Source of the DNA: Parvularcula marina | GTDB lineage: Bacteria; Pseudomonadota; Alphaproteobacteria; Caulobacterales; Parvularculaceae | NCBI RefSeq assembly: GCF_003399445.1 | Contig: NZ_QUQO01000001.1 | Span: 927,001-991,000, forward strand | DNA length: 64,000 nucleotides | Direction of reading: 5' to 3' | In this document: in pieces, positions 56,365-64,000 of the stretch | Layout: the number at the start of each line of letters is the position of its first letter | Numbering within the stretch: position 1 is the first letter of the stretch | Position numbers and translations under genes: made by a program | The notes under the pieces: model-generated | The model's input: the letters and a program-made list of their open reading frames with translations, nothing else | Told to the model about the DNA's origin: nothing | Databases searched by the model: none

Positions 56365-57296
56365 CACGCCGCCATAAAACCGTCGAACGCGGCCCAGAAC
56401 TGCTCTCTATACTCATCTTTTTCCATCAGCAGCTCATGGCGTGCGCCCGGCACGGTCACCAGCTTGATGAAGGGATATCGTTCTGCCAGCTCATGGTGAT
56501 GGGTCGGATCGACCGTCTCATCCCAGTCGGCCGAGACGAGGAGAACGGGCGCCTTGATCCCTGATAACGCCCCCGGCGCATCAATGCGCAAATGTGCCGC
56601 CATCGCCGCATTAACCCAAGCATAGCGCGGATGCCCGGCCATGGAGTCAGGCTCTTTTAGCTGCAGCTTCTTGAAGCGATCATGGCGGATCGGATCTTGC
56701 GTTAGCTTATTGGTCGGAAAATACATGGACTGCTCGGGCGCGACCGAAATCGGCCGCCGGGCCTGCCGGAAGAACAGAGCCGTCCGCGCCATGGTCCGTA
56801 CAATGAACCTCTTCACTCCACTCGGATAGAGTCGGGTGAAAGGGGCACTGAGCACGACGCCATCGATCGGGCGATCACCTGTTGCGAGCCATTCAAGCGT
56901 AATCGTGCCGCCCATGGAGTGCGCCAGCAGGTAATGCGGCGCCGGGAAGTTCGCGACGAAATCGGCAAAGACTTCATCCATATCGCGAACGAATTTGCGG
57001 AAATCATCGATCAGCGCACGATCATCATTCATCGCGACACGATGGGAATAGCCCTGCCCGCGCGGATCGCAGATCATCACATTATATTGCTTGTCCCGCA
57101 GCTCGGTTGCGACCTCGGCATATTTCTCGATGAACTCCGCCCAGCCGGGCACGACGAGAAATGATCCTTTTGCGTGGTCCAGTTTCGGCAGGGTCGCGAT
57201 GCGCAGCCGCGCGCCGTCCGCCGCCTCAATGAAATGCGCGGACATTCCCTCCGGTAACGGATTTTCGGGGATTTCAATGAGATGTGCGTCAGACAT
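56274..57296 (-). CDS. Alpha/beta hydrolase, lysophospholipase-like
   Basis: The 340-residue protein has the fold of monoglyceride lipases and PldB-type enzymes: LVVPGWAEF (oxyanion region), DPRGQGYS, nucleophile elbow LLAHSMGGTI, DWDETVDP with the acid Asp, and ARHELLMEKD with the catalytic His. No signal peptide. Its start overlaps the SCP2-like gene by eight bases. The C-terminal about 30 residues are coded opposite the dprA end. Confidence 0.9.
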   Translation of the reverse strand: MSDAHLIEIPENPLPEGMSAHFIEAADGARLRIATLPKLDHAKGSFLVVPGWAEFIEKYAEVATELRDKQYNVMICDPRGQGYSHRVAMNDDRALIDDFRKFVRDMDEVFADFVANFPAPHYLLAHSMGGTITLEWLATGDRPIDGVVLSAPFTRLYPSGVKRFIVRTMARTALFFRQARRPISVAPEQSMYFPTNKLTQDPIRHDRFKKLQLKEPDSMAGHPRYAWVNAAMAAHLRIDAPGALSGIKAPVLLVSADWDETVDPTHHHELAERYPFIKLVTVPGARHELLMEKDEYREQFWAAFDGFMAACQAEADNVNMPPEPSSAVPESTRSSNMSAS

Positions 57297-57600
57297 TTGC
57301 TGTCTCCAGGCGGGCCATCACCCCCATATCGCCGCTGATTTTCAACCGGCCGGTAATGAAACTGTTCTGCAGGCGATGACCGCCCTCCGCAAAAAGCTGG
57401 CTAAGATCAGGAAAATCAATTCGCCAGAGGCAAAACCGCGTCGCCACCGCTTCGGGCGACTCCGCGCTCACCTTAGGCGGCGCTGTCCTACCATCCACCC
57501 AGAAGGCATAATCCGCATCGAGAACTTCGATACGGATCACACCATCAAAGGCTTGCGGGAAGAATTTTCCCGCGGCGGACAGCAATTCCTGATCGACCAA
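57289..57600 (-). CDS. SCP2-like sterol/lipid-binding domain protein
   Basis: The 103-residue protein fits a stand-alone SCP2 domain: GVIRIEVLDADYAFWVDG, a mid-domain acidic stretch, and LQNSFITGRLKISGDMG near the end, the usual SCP2 motif. Such proteins bind acyl chains. It starts with TTG one base after the methyltransferase stop and overlaps the hydrolase start, so the three reverse-strand genes are coupled. Confidence 0.78.
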   Translation of the reverse strand: MVDQELLSAAGKFFPQAFDGVIRIEVLDADYAFWVDGRTAPPKVSAESPEAVATRFCLWRIDFPDLSQLFAEGGHRLQNSFITGRLKISGDMGVMARLETANV

Positions 57601-57601
57601 C

Positions 57602-58531
57602 TTACTCAGCCGGCTTCACAAAGCGAAGGGTCATGCGGTCGCTCTCGCCAATGGCAAGATATTTCTCCGCATCAAAACCTTCAGGCGCGTCTTCGCCCTC
57701 ACGTGGGGTGCGGCTGACTGGCGGCAGGGTCCAAACCCCGAAAGGGTGATCGGCCGTGTCCATCTCATTCGCGTTGATTTCGGATTCTGCATCGAGCACG
57801 AAGCCAGCGGCTTCGGCCAGGGCAATGACGGTCGATTGCTTCATGTACCCGGATCTTTTCTGAAGCTCCGTGTCCATTTCCTCGGGCAGGCGGTGGTCAA
57901 CAACCCCCAGCACACCACCGGGCTTCAGCGCCGCATAAAAGCTCCCAAAAGCTTGATCCGCATACCCGCGCATTTCCCAGTTGTGAACATTGCGGAAGGT
58001 CAGGACCATATCAGCCGCGCCCGGCTCGGCCTTGATCCCCTCGCCATCGACAAACGGGATAAGATGCGCATCGCCGAAATCACCAGTCATGTATTTGGTC
58101 TTGAAAGCCTCAGCACGCTGCGCAGCGCGCTCACTTGTCGAGGCTTCGAAATCCGCCCCGATATAGGTGCCGCCGCCAAGGCCCACATAAGGGGCGATCA
58201 CATCCTGATACCAGCCGCCGCCGGGAGTCACCTCGATGACTGTCATCGTCGGCTCAAGCCCGAAGAATTCCAGCGTCTCCGCCGGATGACGATATTGATC
58301 GCGCGCTGCTGCATCCGCACGCGCCGGATCGGCGAGCACGGTGGCCAGCGTCACCATGCCGTCATCGTCCATCTCTTCACTCATGGCTTCAGCACCGTCT
58401 TCAGCAGGCGCCATCCCATCTTCCATTTCGGCGGCGGGCGTTTCGGCAGGAGTCTCAGCCTCGGACTCTTCACCGCCGCAGCCGGCAAGAGCGAGGGCAA
58501 GGACGGATACAGTCACAAATTGAAGGCGCAT
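57602..58531 (-). CDS. Lipoprotein with class I methyltransferase fold
   Basis: The 309-residue protein starts at 58531 behind GGGAGA and has a clear lipoprotein signal (lipobox LAGC, MRLQFVTVSVLALALAGC). An acidic Glu/Ala-rich linker (about residues 20-60) leads to a methyltransferase-like Rossmann domain with TVIEVTPGGGWYQDVIAP in the place of SAM motif I, and NVHNWEMRG. An exported SAM-dependent enzyme is hard to explain, since SAM is cytoplasmic, so the fold may have another role. Confidence 0.82.
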   Translation of the reverse strand: MRLQFVTVSVLALALAGCGGEESEAETPAETPAAEMEDGMAPAEDGAEAMSEEMDDDGMVTLATVLADPARADAAARDQYRHPAETLEFFGLEPTMTVIEVTPGGGWYQDVIAPYVGLGGGTYIGADFEASTSERAAQRAEAFKTKYMTGDFGDAHLIPFVDGEGIKAEPGAADMVLTFRNVHNWEMRGYADQAFGSFYAALKPGGVLGVVDHRLPEEMDTELQKRSGYMKQSTVIALAEAAGFVLDAESEINANEMDTADHPFGVWTLPPVSRTPREGEDAPEGFDAEKYLAIGESDRMTLRFVKPAE

Positions 58532-58670
58532 AAAGGGTCTCCCTGATTCTATACTGCCGGGCCTCTTAACCTTGTCCGGGAAAGAGTACCAAGCTTCTCG
58601 GCAAATTCTCGTCAGTTTCGCCTCCCGCCCTCTTGCAACCCCAAAACACAGCTCCAAATTATATCCTGTC

Positions 58671-58770
58671 GGCGGCAAATGCGCCGGCGCGTCAGGGTTT
58701 GTCTTCCTCGCCATTTTGGGAGGGTCAGCGCGGCCAAGGCGCTCAGTTATTGCTCATCAAGGAGAATGAC
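58671..58770 (+). promoter_or_regulatory. ROSE-type RNA thermometer in hsp20 leader
   Basis: Just before the hsp20 ATG, TTGCT (58750-58754) can fold on the Shine-Dalgarno AGGAG (58760-58764) with loop CATCA: U-A, C-G, G-G, U-A and U-G pairs. The UYGCU anti-SD with an opposed G is the hallmark of ROSE elements. A hairpin AGCGC/GCGCT (58727-58743) precedes it and another GGCG/CGCC lies at 58671-58685. Heat should melt the last helix and free the ribosome site. Confidence 0.75.
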
Positions 58771-59235
58771 ATGCGTAGCTATGATCTCACCCCGTATCTG
58801 CGGTCCACTGTGGGTTTTGACCGCCTTTTCAATGACCTCGTCGATAATGCGACCAAACTCGAGACAGGCGGCTATCCGCCCTACAATATCGAGCGCACGG
58901 ACGAGAACCATTACGAAATCACCATTGCCGTTGCCGGCTTCTCCGAAGACGACCTCGAGCTGGAAGTCATCGACCGTGACCTGCGCGTGACGGGCCGCCG
59001 CCCGACCGAAGGCGACGAAACCCGTGAATTCCTGCATCAGGGTATTGCCGGCCGGAACTTCGACCGCCGCTTCCGCCTCGCTGAACATGTGCATGTTGCT
59101 GGCGCTGAGCTGAAAAACGGCCTTCTGACCATCTCGCTTGAGCGCGAGATCCCTGAAGCCAAAAAACCCCGGAAAATCGAGATCGGCGCCAAATCCGAAG
59201 GCCCGAAAGTGCTGAAAGCCTCGAACGCGGCCTAA
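58771..59235 (+). CDS. Small heat-shock protein Hsp20/IbpA
   Basis: The 154-residue protein has the alpha-crystallin domain (about residues 33-130): [21 protein letters not shown], with [18 protein letters not shown] as its conserved last strands, and a C-terminal basic tail. N-terminal [12 protein letters not shown] is typical of IbpA. It holds unfolded proteins during heat stress. AAGGAGAATGAC precedes the ATG; the longer frame from 58633 covers the leader and is rejected. Confidence 0.95.
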   Translation: MRSYDLTPYLRSTVGFDRLFNDLVDNATKLETGGYPPYNIERTDENHYEITIAVAGFSEDDLELEVIDRDLRVTGRRPTEGDETREFLHQGIAGRNFDRRFRLAEHVHVAGAELKNGLLTISLEREIPEAKKPRKIEIGAKSEGPKVLKASNAA

Positions 59236-59265
59236 GCCTTCTCTTTACCTCCCCATTTCTGCCTT

Positions 59266-59294
59266 GGCGCCCGGTTCCCCCGGGCGCCTTTTTT
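59266..59294 (+). terminator. Rho-independent terminator of hsp20
   Basis: Perfect nine-base arms GGCGCCCGG and CCGGGCGCC with a TTCCC loop, followed by six T residues, 30 bases after the hsp20 stop. Confidence 0.92.
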
Positions 59295-59369
59295 CGTCTC
59301 ACGCGCCCCCGTGTCCCTTCTGGATTTCTGTGCTAAAGAGAGAGGCCCGGGAATGGTGAGGAGGCATGC

Positions 59370-59624
59370 GTGTCACGTAAGAGTTTGATTTTTGGTGCTT
59401 TGCTGGCCGCAACGCTGGCCGGATGTGTGACCACCCCGCCGGCGGCGGAATATGGTGAGATCGTCACGGTGCAGTACGATCCCAACAATTACGACCAGAC
59501 CCGCACGGCGGCTTCCGCCCAGTCGCAATGCCGCGCCAAGGGCTATGCGACCGCAGTGCCTTACGGCCAGCAGCCGACGACGCGGCAGGGCTGGGCCTAC
59601 CGCACCTTCGCCTGCATCAGCTGA
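59370..59624 (+). CDS. Small lipoprotein of unknown function
   Basis: The 84-residue protein starts with GTG six bases after GAGGAGG; the nearby ATG is out of frame and stops at once. It has a lipobox LAGC (residues about 16-19) and a mature part with two Cys residues (QSQCRAKGY, RTFACIS) that could form a disulfide, and several Tyr. I do not recognise it. It converges on gpmA with five bases between. Confidence 0.75.
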   Translation: MSRKSLIFGALLAATLAGCVTTPPAAEYGEIVTVQYDPNNYDQTRTAASAQSQCRAKGYATAVPYGQQPTTRQGWAYRTFACIS

Positions 59625-59629
59625 TCAGA

Positions 59630-60337
59630 TCAGAACGACGGCAAGTCAGTCGCCCGCGCCTCATCCAGGTAGCGGGCCGCTGTCACGTTGAGCGCGTCGT
59701 CGAGATCGATCATCAGCGGATTGCCGGTCGGAATCTCAACGCCGGTGATATCTTCATCCGAGACGCCAAAGAGCAGCTTCACCAGCGCACGAAGCGAATT
59801 GCCGTGCGCGGCGACCAGCAGGTCACCCGATTTCAGCGCCGGGACCATCTCGGCTTCCCAATAGGGTTGCACTCGCTCCAGCGTGATCTTGAGGGATTCC
59901 GTTTTCGGCACATCGATCCCGGCATAACGGCGATCCGTCAGGCTGGGGAAAGCCGATGAATCGTCAAGCGGCGGCGGCGGGATGTCATAGCTGCGCCGCC
60001 AGATATGGACCTGCTCCTTACCGTGCTTCTCGGCGGTCTCCGCCTTGTCGAGCCCGGTCAGGCCGCCATAATGCCGTTCATTCAGGCGGTAATCCTTGGT
60101 CGTCGGCAGCCAGAGGATCCCGGCGGATTCAAGCGCCAGATTGAGGGTCTTGATCGCGCGCGTCTGAACAGAGGTGAAAGCGCGCGCAGGCTCGAAACCT
60201 GCTTCGACCATCAGCTCGCCTGCGCGTCTGGCCTCGGCCTCCCCCTTCTCCGTCAGCGGAACGTCAACCCAGCCGGTGAACCGGTTCTCAAGGTTCCACT
60301 GGCTCTGGCCGTGACGGATGAGACAAAGCTTCGGCAT
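59630..60337 (-). CDS. gpmA: 2,3-bisphosphoglycerate-dependent phosphoglycerate mutase
   Basis: The 235-residue enzyme interconverts 3- and 2-phosphoglycerate. Motifs are RHGQSQWNLENRFTGW with the phospho-His, LNERHYGGLTGLDKAETA, and VAAHGNSLRALVK with the second His. The ATG at 60337 has AAGGAACC upstream; the longer frame adds 27 residues without homology. Confidence 0.95.
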   Translation of the reverse strand: MPKLCLIRHGQSQWNLENRFTGWVDVPLTEKGEAEARRAGELMVEAGFEPARAFTSVQTRAIKTLNLALESAGILWLPTTKDYRLNERHYGGLTGLDKAETAEKHGKEQVHIWRRSYDIPPPPLDDSSAFPSLTDRRYAGIDVPKTESLKITLERVQPYWEAEMVPALKSGDLLVAAHGNSLRALVKLLFGVSDEDITGVEIPTGNPLMIDLDDALNVTAARYLDEARATDLPSF

Positions 60338-60437
60338 GGGCAGGTTCCTTTTCGACTTCACTCGCTTCCGATAGCGGCATGCAGGGAGATTGCAAACCGC
60401 CCTGCCCACTGACGGCAAGTTGGGCTAGGTTTTGCCG

Positions 60438-61259
60438 ATGAAAATCCGGCATCTGATCCTCCTTGCGCTCACAGCGCTTATCGTCGCCCCGGTCGTTGCC
60501 TGCGGCACGGTGCAGCGCGTTGCCGTCCCCGCTGCCGAGCCGCTGATCCCGGCAGGCATGATGCGCCTGCCCGCTGCGGGGGAGGATAAGTTCGTGGTCC
60601 TGACGATCGATGATGCGCCCTCTTCGCGGACGCAAGAGATCGTCGATCTGCTCGCCCGGTATGATGCGCGCGCAACATTCTTTGTGCATACGGATCAGAT
60701 TTCAGAGGATACGCGGCTCGCCCTCTTAGCCGCCATCGAACAAGGCCATGAGCTCGGCAGCCATCTGCCCGCAGACGAGCCTGCCTGGAAAATGAGCGAG
60801 GAAGAATTCAGCGCCGCCTTCGCAAAAGCCCATACGGAGCTTGCTACATTCGGAGATGGTGCCCGCCTTTATTTCCGGCCGCCACATGGGATCTACCGCC
60901 CTCGCAATATGGACACGTCGCTCACGGCATATGGATATGACCGTCCGTTGGCGGCCCTGGGCATTCAGCGCCGCTATGTGCTTGCGTCCTTTATCCCTTG
61001 GGATGCAGGAGGGAACAAGACGAATACGGATGATCCAGACCTCAATGCGAAACGTGCCCGGAAATATGCAGGCCAGCTTGCCCGCAATGTCTATCCCGGC
61101 GCGATTGTCGTCTTTCACGATGGCGAGGCCGGCGGACGCGAGGCGCGTCTCGCTGCGACCTTCATCTCCCTTGAAGCCTTTCTCATCGCAATGGACGAGA
61201 AAGGCTATGACGTGATCAGCCTGTCACAAGGGATCGACCGGATCAGTCGTCCAGAATGA
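60438..61259 (+). CDS. Polysaccharide-deacetylase-like lipoprotein (CE4)
   Basis: The 273-residue protein has a lipoprotein signal (LTALIVAPVVAC) and a NodB-type domain: VVLTIDDAPSS (motif 1, catalytic and metal Asp), ARATFFVHTDQ, GHELGSHLPADEP (motif 2) and RPPHGIYRP (motif 3). In motif 2 the usual His-x3-His metal pair reads His-Leu-Pro-Ala-Asp, so one ligand is changed. It may deacetylate an envelope glycan, but activity is uncertain. Confidence 0.85.
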   Translation: MKIRHLILLALTALIVAPVVACGTVQRVAVPAAEPLIPAGMMRLPAAGEDKFVVLTIDDAPSSRTQEIVDLLARYDARATFFVHTDQISEDTRLALLAAIEQGHELGSHLPADEPAWKMSEEEFSAAFAKAHTELATFGDGARLYFRPPHGIYRPRNMDTSLTAYGYDRPLAALGIQRRYVLASFIPWDAGGNKTNTDDPDLNAKRARKYAGQLARNVYPGAIVVFHDGEAGGREARLAATFISLEAFLIAMDEKGYDVISLSQGIDRISRPE

Positions 61260-61446
61260 AGGTCACCTGAAGGCCGACACGGTATTCATCGATCTTGCCG
61301 TCCTTGATGGTCATTTTCTGATCCTGCACCCAGGCGCCCTGCACATTGTTGAGGGTCTTGCAGGCGCGTTCGATGCCTTTTTCCGTTGCGTCCTCGAAGC
61401 TCTTTTTCGATGCGGCGATGATTTCGGTCACACGGGCAATAGCCAT
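61243..61446 (-). CDS. Dodecin flavin-binding protein
   Basis: The 67-residue protein matches dodecin: ARVTEIIAASKKSFEDATEKG, with ACKTLNNVQGAWVQDQ holding the flavin-stacking Trp and Gln. It forms a hollow dodecamer storing flavin. A GGAGGAAATCC sequence precedes the ATG. Its 3' end overlaps the convergent deacetylase gene by 17 bases. Confidence 0.93.
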   Translation of the reverse strand: MAIARVTEIIAASKKSFEDATEKGIERACKTLNNVQGAWVQDQKMTIKDGKIDEYRVGLQVTFILDD

Positions 61447-61601
61447 GGATTTCCTCCTTCTGGATTGATGGACCCCGAGCCGAGCGCGTCGGGGATCAAA
61501 AGGTCAATGATCGAAAGCAGTTACCGTTCCGGGCGGAGGGACATCTTGCCCGCGCGGCACTTCGCTGCCATGGCATCCTGACCGACATGAGAGGATAACC
61601 C

Positions 61602-63089
61602 ATGCTGCCGACCCCTGTTGCCGATCTTGCCGCCAACACGCTCGCTTATGAGATCACACCAAAGGTCAAACCGACGGGCTTTCGCGAATATGATGCGCGC
61701 TGGGTTTTCGAAAAAGAAATCAACCTCCTCGGCATTCAGGCCCTTGGCGCCGGGCTCGGCACGCTGATCCATGAGCTGGGTAAACGCCCGGAGATTGTCG
61801 TCGGCCATGACTTCCGCGGCTATTCGACCTCGATCAAGCAGGCCCTGACCGTCGGGCTGATGGGCGCCGGGATTACGGTCCATGATATCGGCCTTGCCCT
61901 CTCGCCGGTGGCCTATTTCGCGCAGTTTGATCTCGACGTGCCTTGCGTCGCCATGGTCACCGCGAGCCACAACGAGAATGGCTGGACTGGCGTGAAGATG
62001 GGCGTTGATGCCCCCCTGACCTTCGGCCCGGACGAGATGGGCCGCCTCAAGGATATTGTCCTGAATGGTCAGTATAAAGCGCGCGAGGGCGGCGGGTATA
62101 AATGGGTTGAGGGGATGCGCGAGCGTTACATCGCCGACATCGTCAAGGATGTGAAAATCTCTCGCCCACTGAAAGTCATCGCGGCTTGCGGCAATGGCAC
62201 GGCCGGCGCCTATGCGCCCGAGGCCCTCTCCCGCATGGGAGTTGAGGTCATCCCGATGGATGCGGAGCTCGATCACACTTTCCCGAAATATAATCCGAAC
62301 CCTGAAGACATGAAAATGCTTCATGAGATGGAAGCGGCGGTCAAGGAACATGGCGCCGATGTCGCGCTCGGCTTTGATGGTGATGGTGACCGCTGCGGCG
62401 TTGTCGATAATGAGGGCGTTGAGATCTTTGCCGACAAGATCGGCGTCATGCTGGCCCGCGACCTCTCCAGCCAGCACGAGAAGGCAACCTTCGTCGTCGA
62501 TGTCAAATCGACCGGCCTTTTCATGACCGACCCGGTCCTGATCGAGAATGGGGCGACCACGCATTACTGGAAGACCGGCCACTCATATATCAAGCGGCAC
62601 ACGACTGATCTTGATGCCCTCGCAGGGTTTGAGAAGTCCGGGCACTTCTTTTTCCGTGAGCCCTATGGACGGGGCTATGATGATGGCCTCGTCGCCGCTG
62701 TGGCGATCCTCAAAATGCTCGACCGCAATCCGGACAAGTCGATGGCGGATCTGCGCCGCGCGCTGCCGACGACCTATCAGTCGCCGACCATGTCGCCGCA
62801 TTGCGATGACGACAAGAAATACGGCGTCGTTGACCGGATCGTGAAACAGCTTGAAGGCAAGACCGAACTGATCGGCCAGAAAGTCCGTGATGTGAACACC
62901 GTCAATGGCGTGCGCATCACTGTCGAGGACGGCACGTGGGGCCTTGTCCGCGCCTCCTCCAACAAGCCCGAGCTTGTCGTCGTGGTCGAAAGCCCGGTCT
63001 CCGAGGAGAACCGCAACGCCATGTTCCACGCGATCGAGAAAGTCATGGCCGGCTATCCCGAAATTGGCGAGTTCAACCAGAAGCTCTAA
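61602..63089 (+). CDS. Phosphomannomutase/phosphoglucomutase
   Basis: The 495-residue alpha-D-phosphohexomutase (AlgC/ManB type) has FREYDARWVFE, the phosphoserine loop TASHNENGWTG (Ser about residue 123), the metal loop FDGDGDRCG (about residue 261), and GFEKSGHFFF with the sugar-binding Glu and Ser. It provides mannose-1-P or glucose-1-P for surface polysaccharide. AGAGGA precedes the ATG. Confidence 0.94.
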   Translation: MLPTPVADLAANTLAYEITPKVKPTGFREYDARWVFEKEINLLGIQALGAGLGTLIHELGKRPEIVVGHDFRGYSTSIKQALTVGLMGAGITVHDIGLALSPVAYFAQFDLDVPCVAMVTASHNENGWTGVKMGVDAPLTFGPDEMGRLKDIVLNGQYKAREGGGYKWVEGMRERYIADIVKDVKISRPLKVIAACGNGTAGAYAPEALSRMGVEVIPMDAELDHTFPKYNPNPEDMKMLHEMEAAVKEHGADVALGFDGDGDRCGVVDNEGVEIFADKIGVMLARDLSSQHEKATFVVDVKSTGLFMTDPVLIENGATTHYWKTGHSYIKRHTTDLDALAGFEKSGHFFFREPYGRGYDDGLVAAVAILKMLDRNPDKSMADLRRALPTTYQSPTMSPHCDDDKKYGVVDRIVKQLEGKTELIGQKVRDVNTVNGVRITVEDGTWGLVRASSNKPELVVVVESPVSEENRNAMFHAIEKVMAGYPEIGEFNQKL

Positions 63090-63150
63090 GTCGGCTTTTG
63101 CATTTCGGCGCCTTTTGTTTTATCGTTTATCGAACAAAAGGGAGATCGAC

Positions 63151-63360
63151 ATGTCACTCGGCAATCTCGCATTGGTGGGGGTGATCATCGCCTTCGCCGT
63201 CTATCTGACGCTGATGATCATCGGCATGATCGCAGCCTTCCCTTACGGCATTATCGGCCTTGTCGTCCTCGGCTTCATGGGCCTGCTTCTGATCGGCGTC
63301 CTGATGCAGCGCGCCGGCGACAAGGAAGACCGTCATTACGTGGACAATGTGAAGGAATGA
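63151..63360 (+). CDS. Small two-helix membrane protein
   Basis: The 69-residue protein has two hydrophobic segments (about residues 5-28 and 33-52) and a charged tail (RAGDKEDRHYVDNVKE). GGGAG precedes the ATG. Its stop overlaps the YbjQ-family start (ATGA), so they are coupled and may form a membrane/cytoplasm pair. Family not recognised. Confidence 0.75.
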   Translation: MSLGNLALVGVIIAFAVYLTLMIIGMIAAFPYGIIGLVVLGFMGLLLIGVLMQRAGDKEDRHYVDNVKE

Positions 63361-63728
63361 GTATGCTCGTCGTCACCACCGAACACCTGCCCGGCTATCG
63401 GGTAACGGAATCGCTTGGCCTTGCCCGCGGCAATGTCATCCGTGCAAAGCATGTCGGCAATGACATCATTGCCGGGCTCCGCAATCTCGTCGGCGGCGAA
63501 GTCACCGAATACACCAAGCTGATGGCCGAAGCGCGCGAGCAGGCGATGGACCGCATGATCAAACACGCCGAGAGCCAGGGCGCGGATGCCGTCATCGGCA
63601 TGCGGTTTACGACCTCGCTGATCACGCAAGGCGCCGCTGAGATCCTCGCCTTTGGTACGGCGGTGAAGATCACGGCGGATGCAGGCGGCAGCGGCAATCA
63701 AAGCTCGATGATGCGTCGGATCGACTGA
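63357..63728 (+). CDS. YbjQ-family (DUF74) protein
   Basis: The 123-residue protein fits the YbjQ fold: VVTTEHLPGYRVTESLGLARG, NIIAGL-type GNDIIAGLRNLVGGEVTEYT, AREQAMDRMIKHAESQGADA and VIGMRFTTS. The family forms pentameric rings of unknown role, sometimes labelled heavy-metal-binding without proof. It overlaps the small membrane gene by four bases. Confidence 0.9.
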   Translation: MSMLVVTTEHLPGYRVTESLGLARGNVIRAKHVGNDIIAGLRNLVGGEVTEYTKLMAEAREQAMDRMIKHAESQGADAVIGMRFTTSLITQGAAEILAFGTAVKITADAGGSGNQSSMMRRID

Positions 63729-63751
63729 ACTTCGATTTAGAGGACCATACC

Positions 63752-64000
63752 ATGCGTAGACTGATCTCTTCTGCTTTATGTTTCACGGCAATTGGTCTCG
63801 CCACCGCGCCAGCATTCGCCGAACAGCCTGTGCTGGAACGCCAATGGCTGACGGATGGATTCACAAATCCCGAAGGCGTCGCGGCAGCACCTGATGGCTC
63901 CTATTTCATCTCGAATGTCGCAGGGTGGGCTGCCGAGGCGGATGGTGAGGGCTGGATTTCTGTCATGTCCGCAGATGGTGCATTACTCACCGAAAAATGG
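63752..64000 (+). CDS. Secreted SMP-30-like beta-propeller protein, 3' end cut by window edge
   Basis: The frame from ATG 63752 stays open for 83 codons to the window end. It has a signal peptide (residues about 4-22, ending APAFA) and starts a beta-propeller with TNPEGVAAAPDGSYFISNV, like the first blade of SMP-30/gluconolactonase-type proteins. An AGAGGA site precedes it. The rest of the protein is not visible. Confidence 0.75.
   Translation, partial: MRRLISSALCFTAIGLATAPAFAEQPVLERQWLTDGFTNPEGVAAAPDGSYFISNVAGWAAEADGEGWISVMSADGALLTEKW

Overview
The window reads as chromosome of a moderately GC-rich alphaproteobacterium. Inferred from gene content (several TonB-dependent receptors, FecI/FecR signalling, RTX protein, De Ley-Doudoroff sugar catabolism, a vSGLT-like Na+ symporter, a ROSE-type heat-shock leader), it is probably a marine heterotroph of the Caulobacterales/Hyphomonadales/Parvularculales type; the species cannot be read from the sequence. 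Coding density is high, with many ATGA or TGATG start/stop overlaps. No phage, transposase, integrase or CRISPR array was seen.

Layout. 1-11.4 kb: housekeeping and mixed metabolism (edge-truncated zinc metalloprotease, short RecQ, HSL-type esterase, DsbA/FrnE protein, Zur-like Fur regulator, glutathione transferase, class I amidotransferase, enoyl-CoA hydratase, SIMPL lipoprotein, then a reverse-strand run queF / membrane protein / cyclophilin / NUDIX / cysE preceded by two tiny paralogous membrane proteins). 11.4-28.2 kb: a galactan/galactose locus. GH53 endo-galactanase and GH2 beta-galactosidase, both predicted lipoproteins, release galactose; a vSGLT-like symporter imports it; an aldose dehydrogenase, lactonase, galactonate/arabinonate-type dehydratase, KDGal kinase and KDPGal aldolase complete the De Ley-Doudoroff route to pyruvate and glyceraldehyde-3-phosphate. 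A GntR/FadR regulator is divergent from the operon, and related dyads lie before the catabolic operon and the GH2/GH53 operon. A GH31-PA14 lipoprotein and a split UxaA-type dehydratase flank it.

28.2-38.4 kb: arsenite oxidase aioBA with an upstream porin gene, then molybdenum-cofactor genes in the order THUMP methyltransferase-mobA-moaA-moaD-moaE-moaB-moaC-moeA, all on the same strand. AioA is a bis-MGD enzyme, so the neighbours plausibly supply its cofactor. 38.4-50.3 kb: an ECF sigma / FecR / STN-domain TonB receptor cassette, divergent from two tandem paralogous TonB receptors that share a conserved two-block upstream leader. A tRNA-Leu(UAG) and a strong terminator follow.

50.6-64 kb: an RTX repeat protein, NAD(P)HX repair enzyme nnr, glnB, dprA, an alpha/beta hydrolase with an SCP2-like protein and a lipoprotein with a methyltransferase fold, an hsp20 gene with a ROSE-like RNA thermometer, gpmA, a polysaccharide-deacetylase-like lipoprotein, dodecin, a phosphomannomutase/phosphoglucomutase, a small membrane protein coupled to a YbjQ-family protein, and an edge-truncated secreted protein. 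Start codons were re-chosen from ribosome-binding sites and gene overlaps wherever the longest frame looked over-extended.
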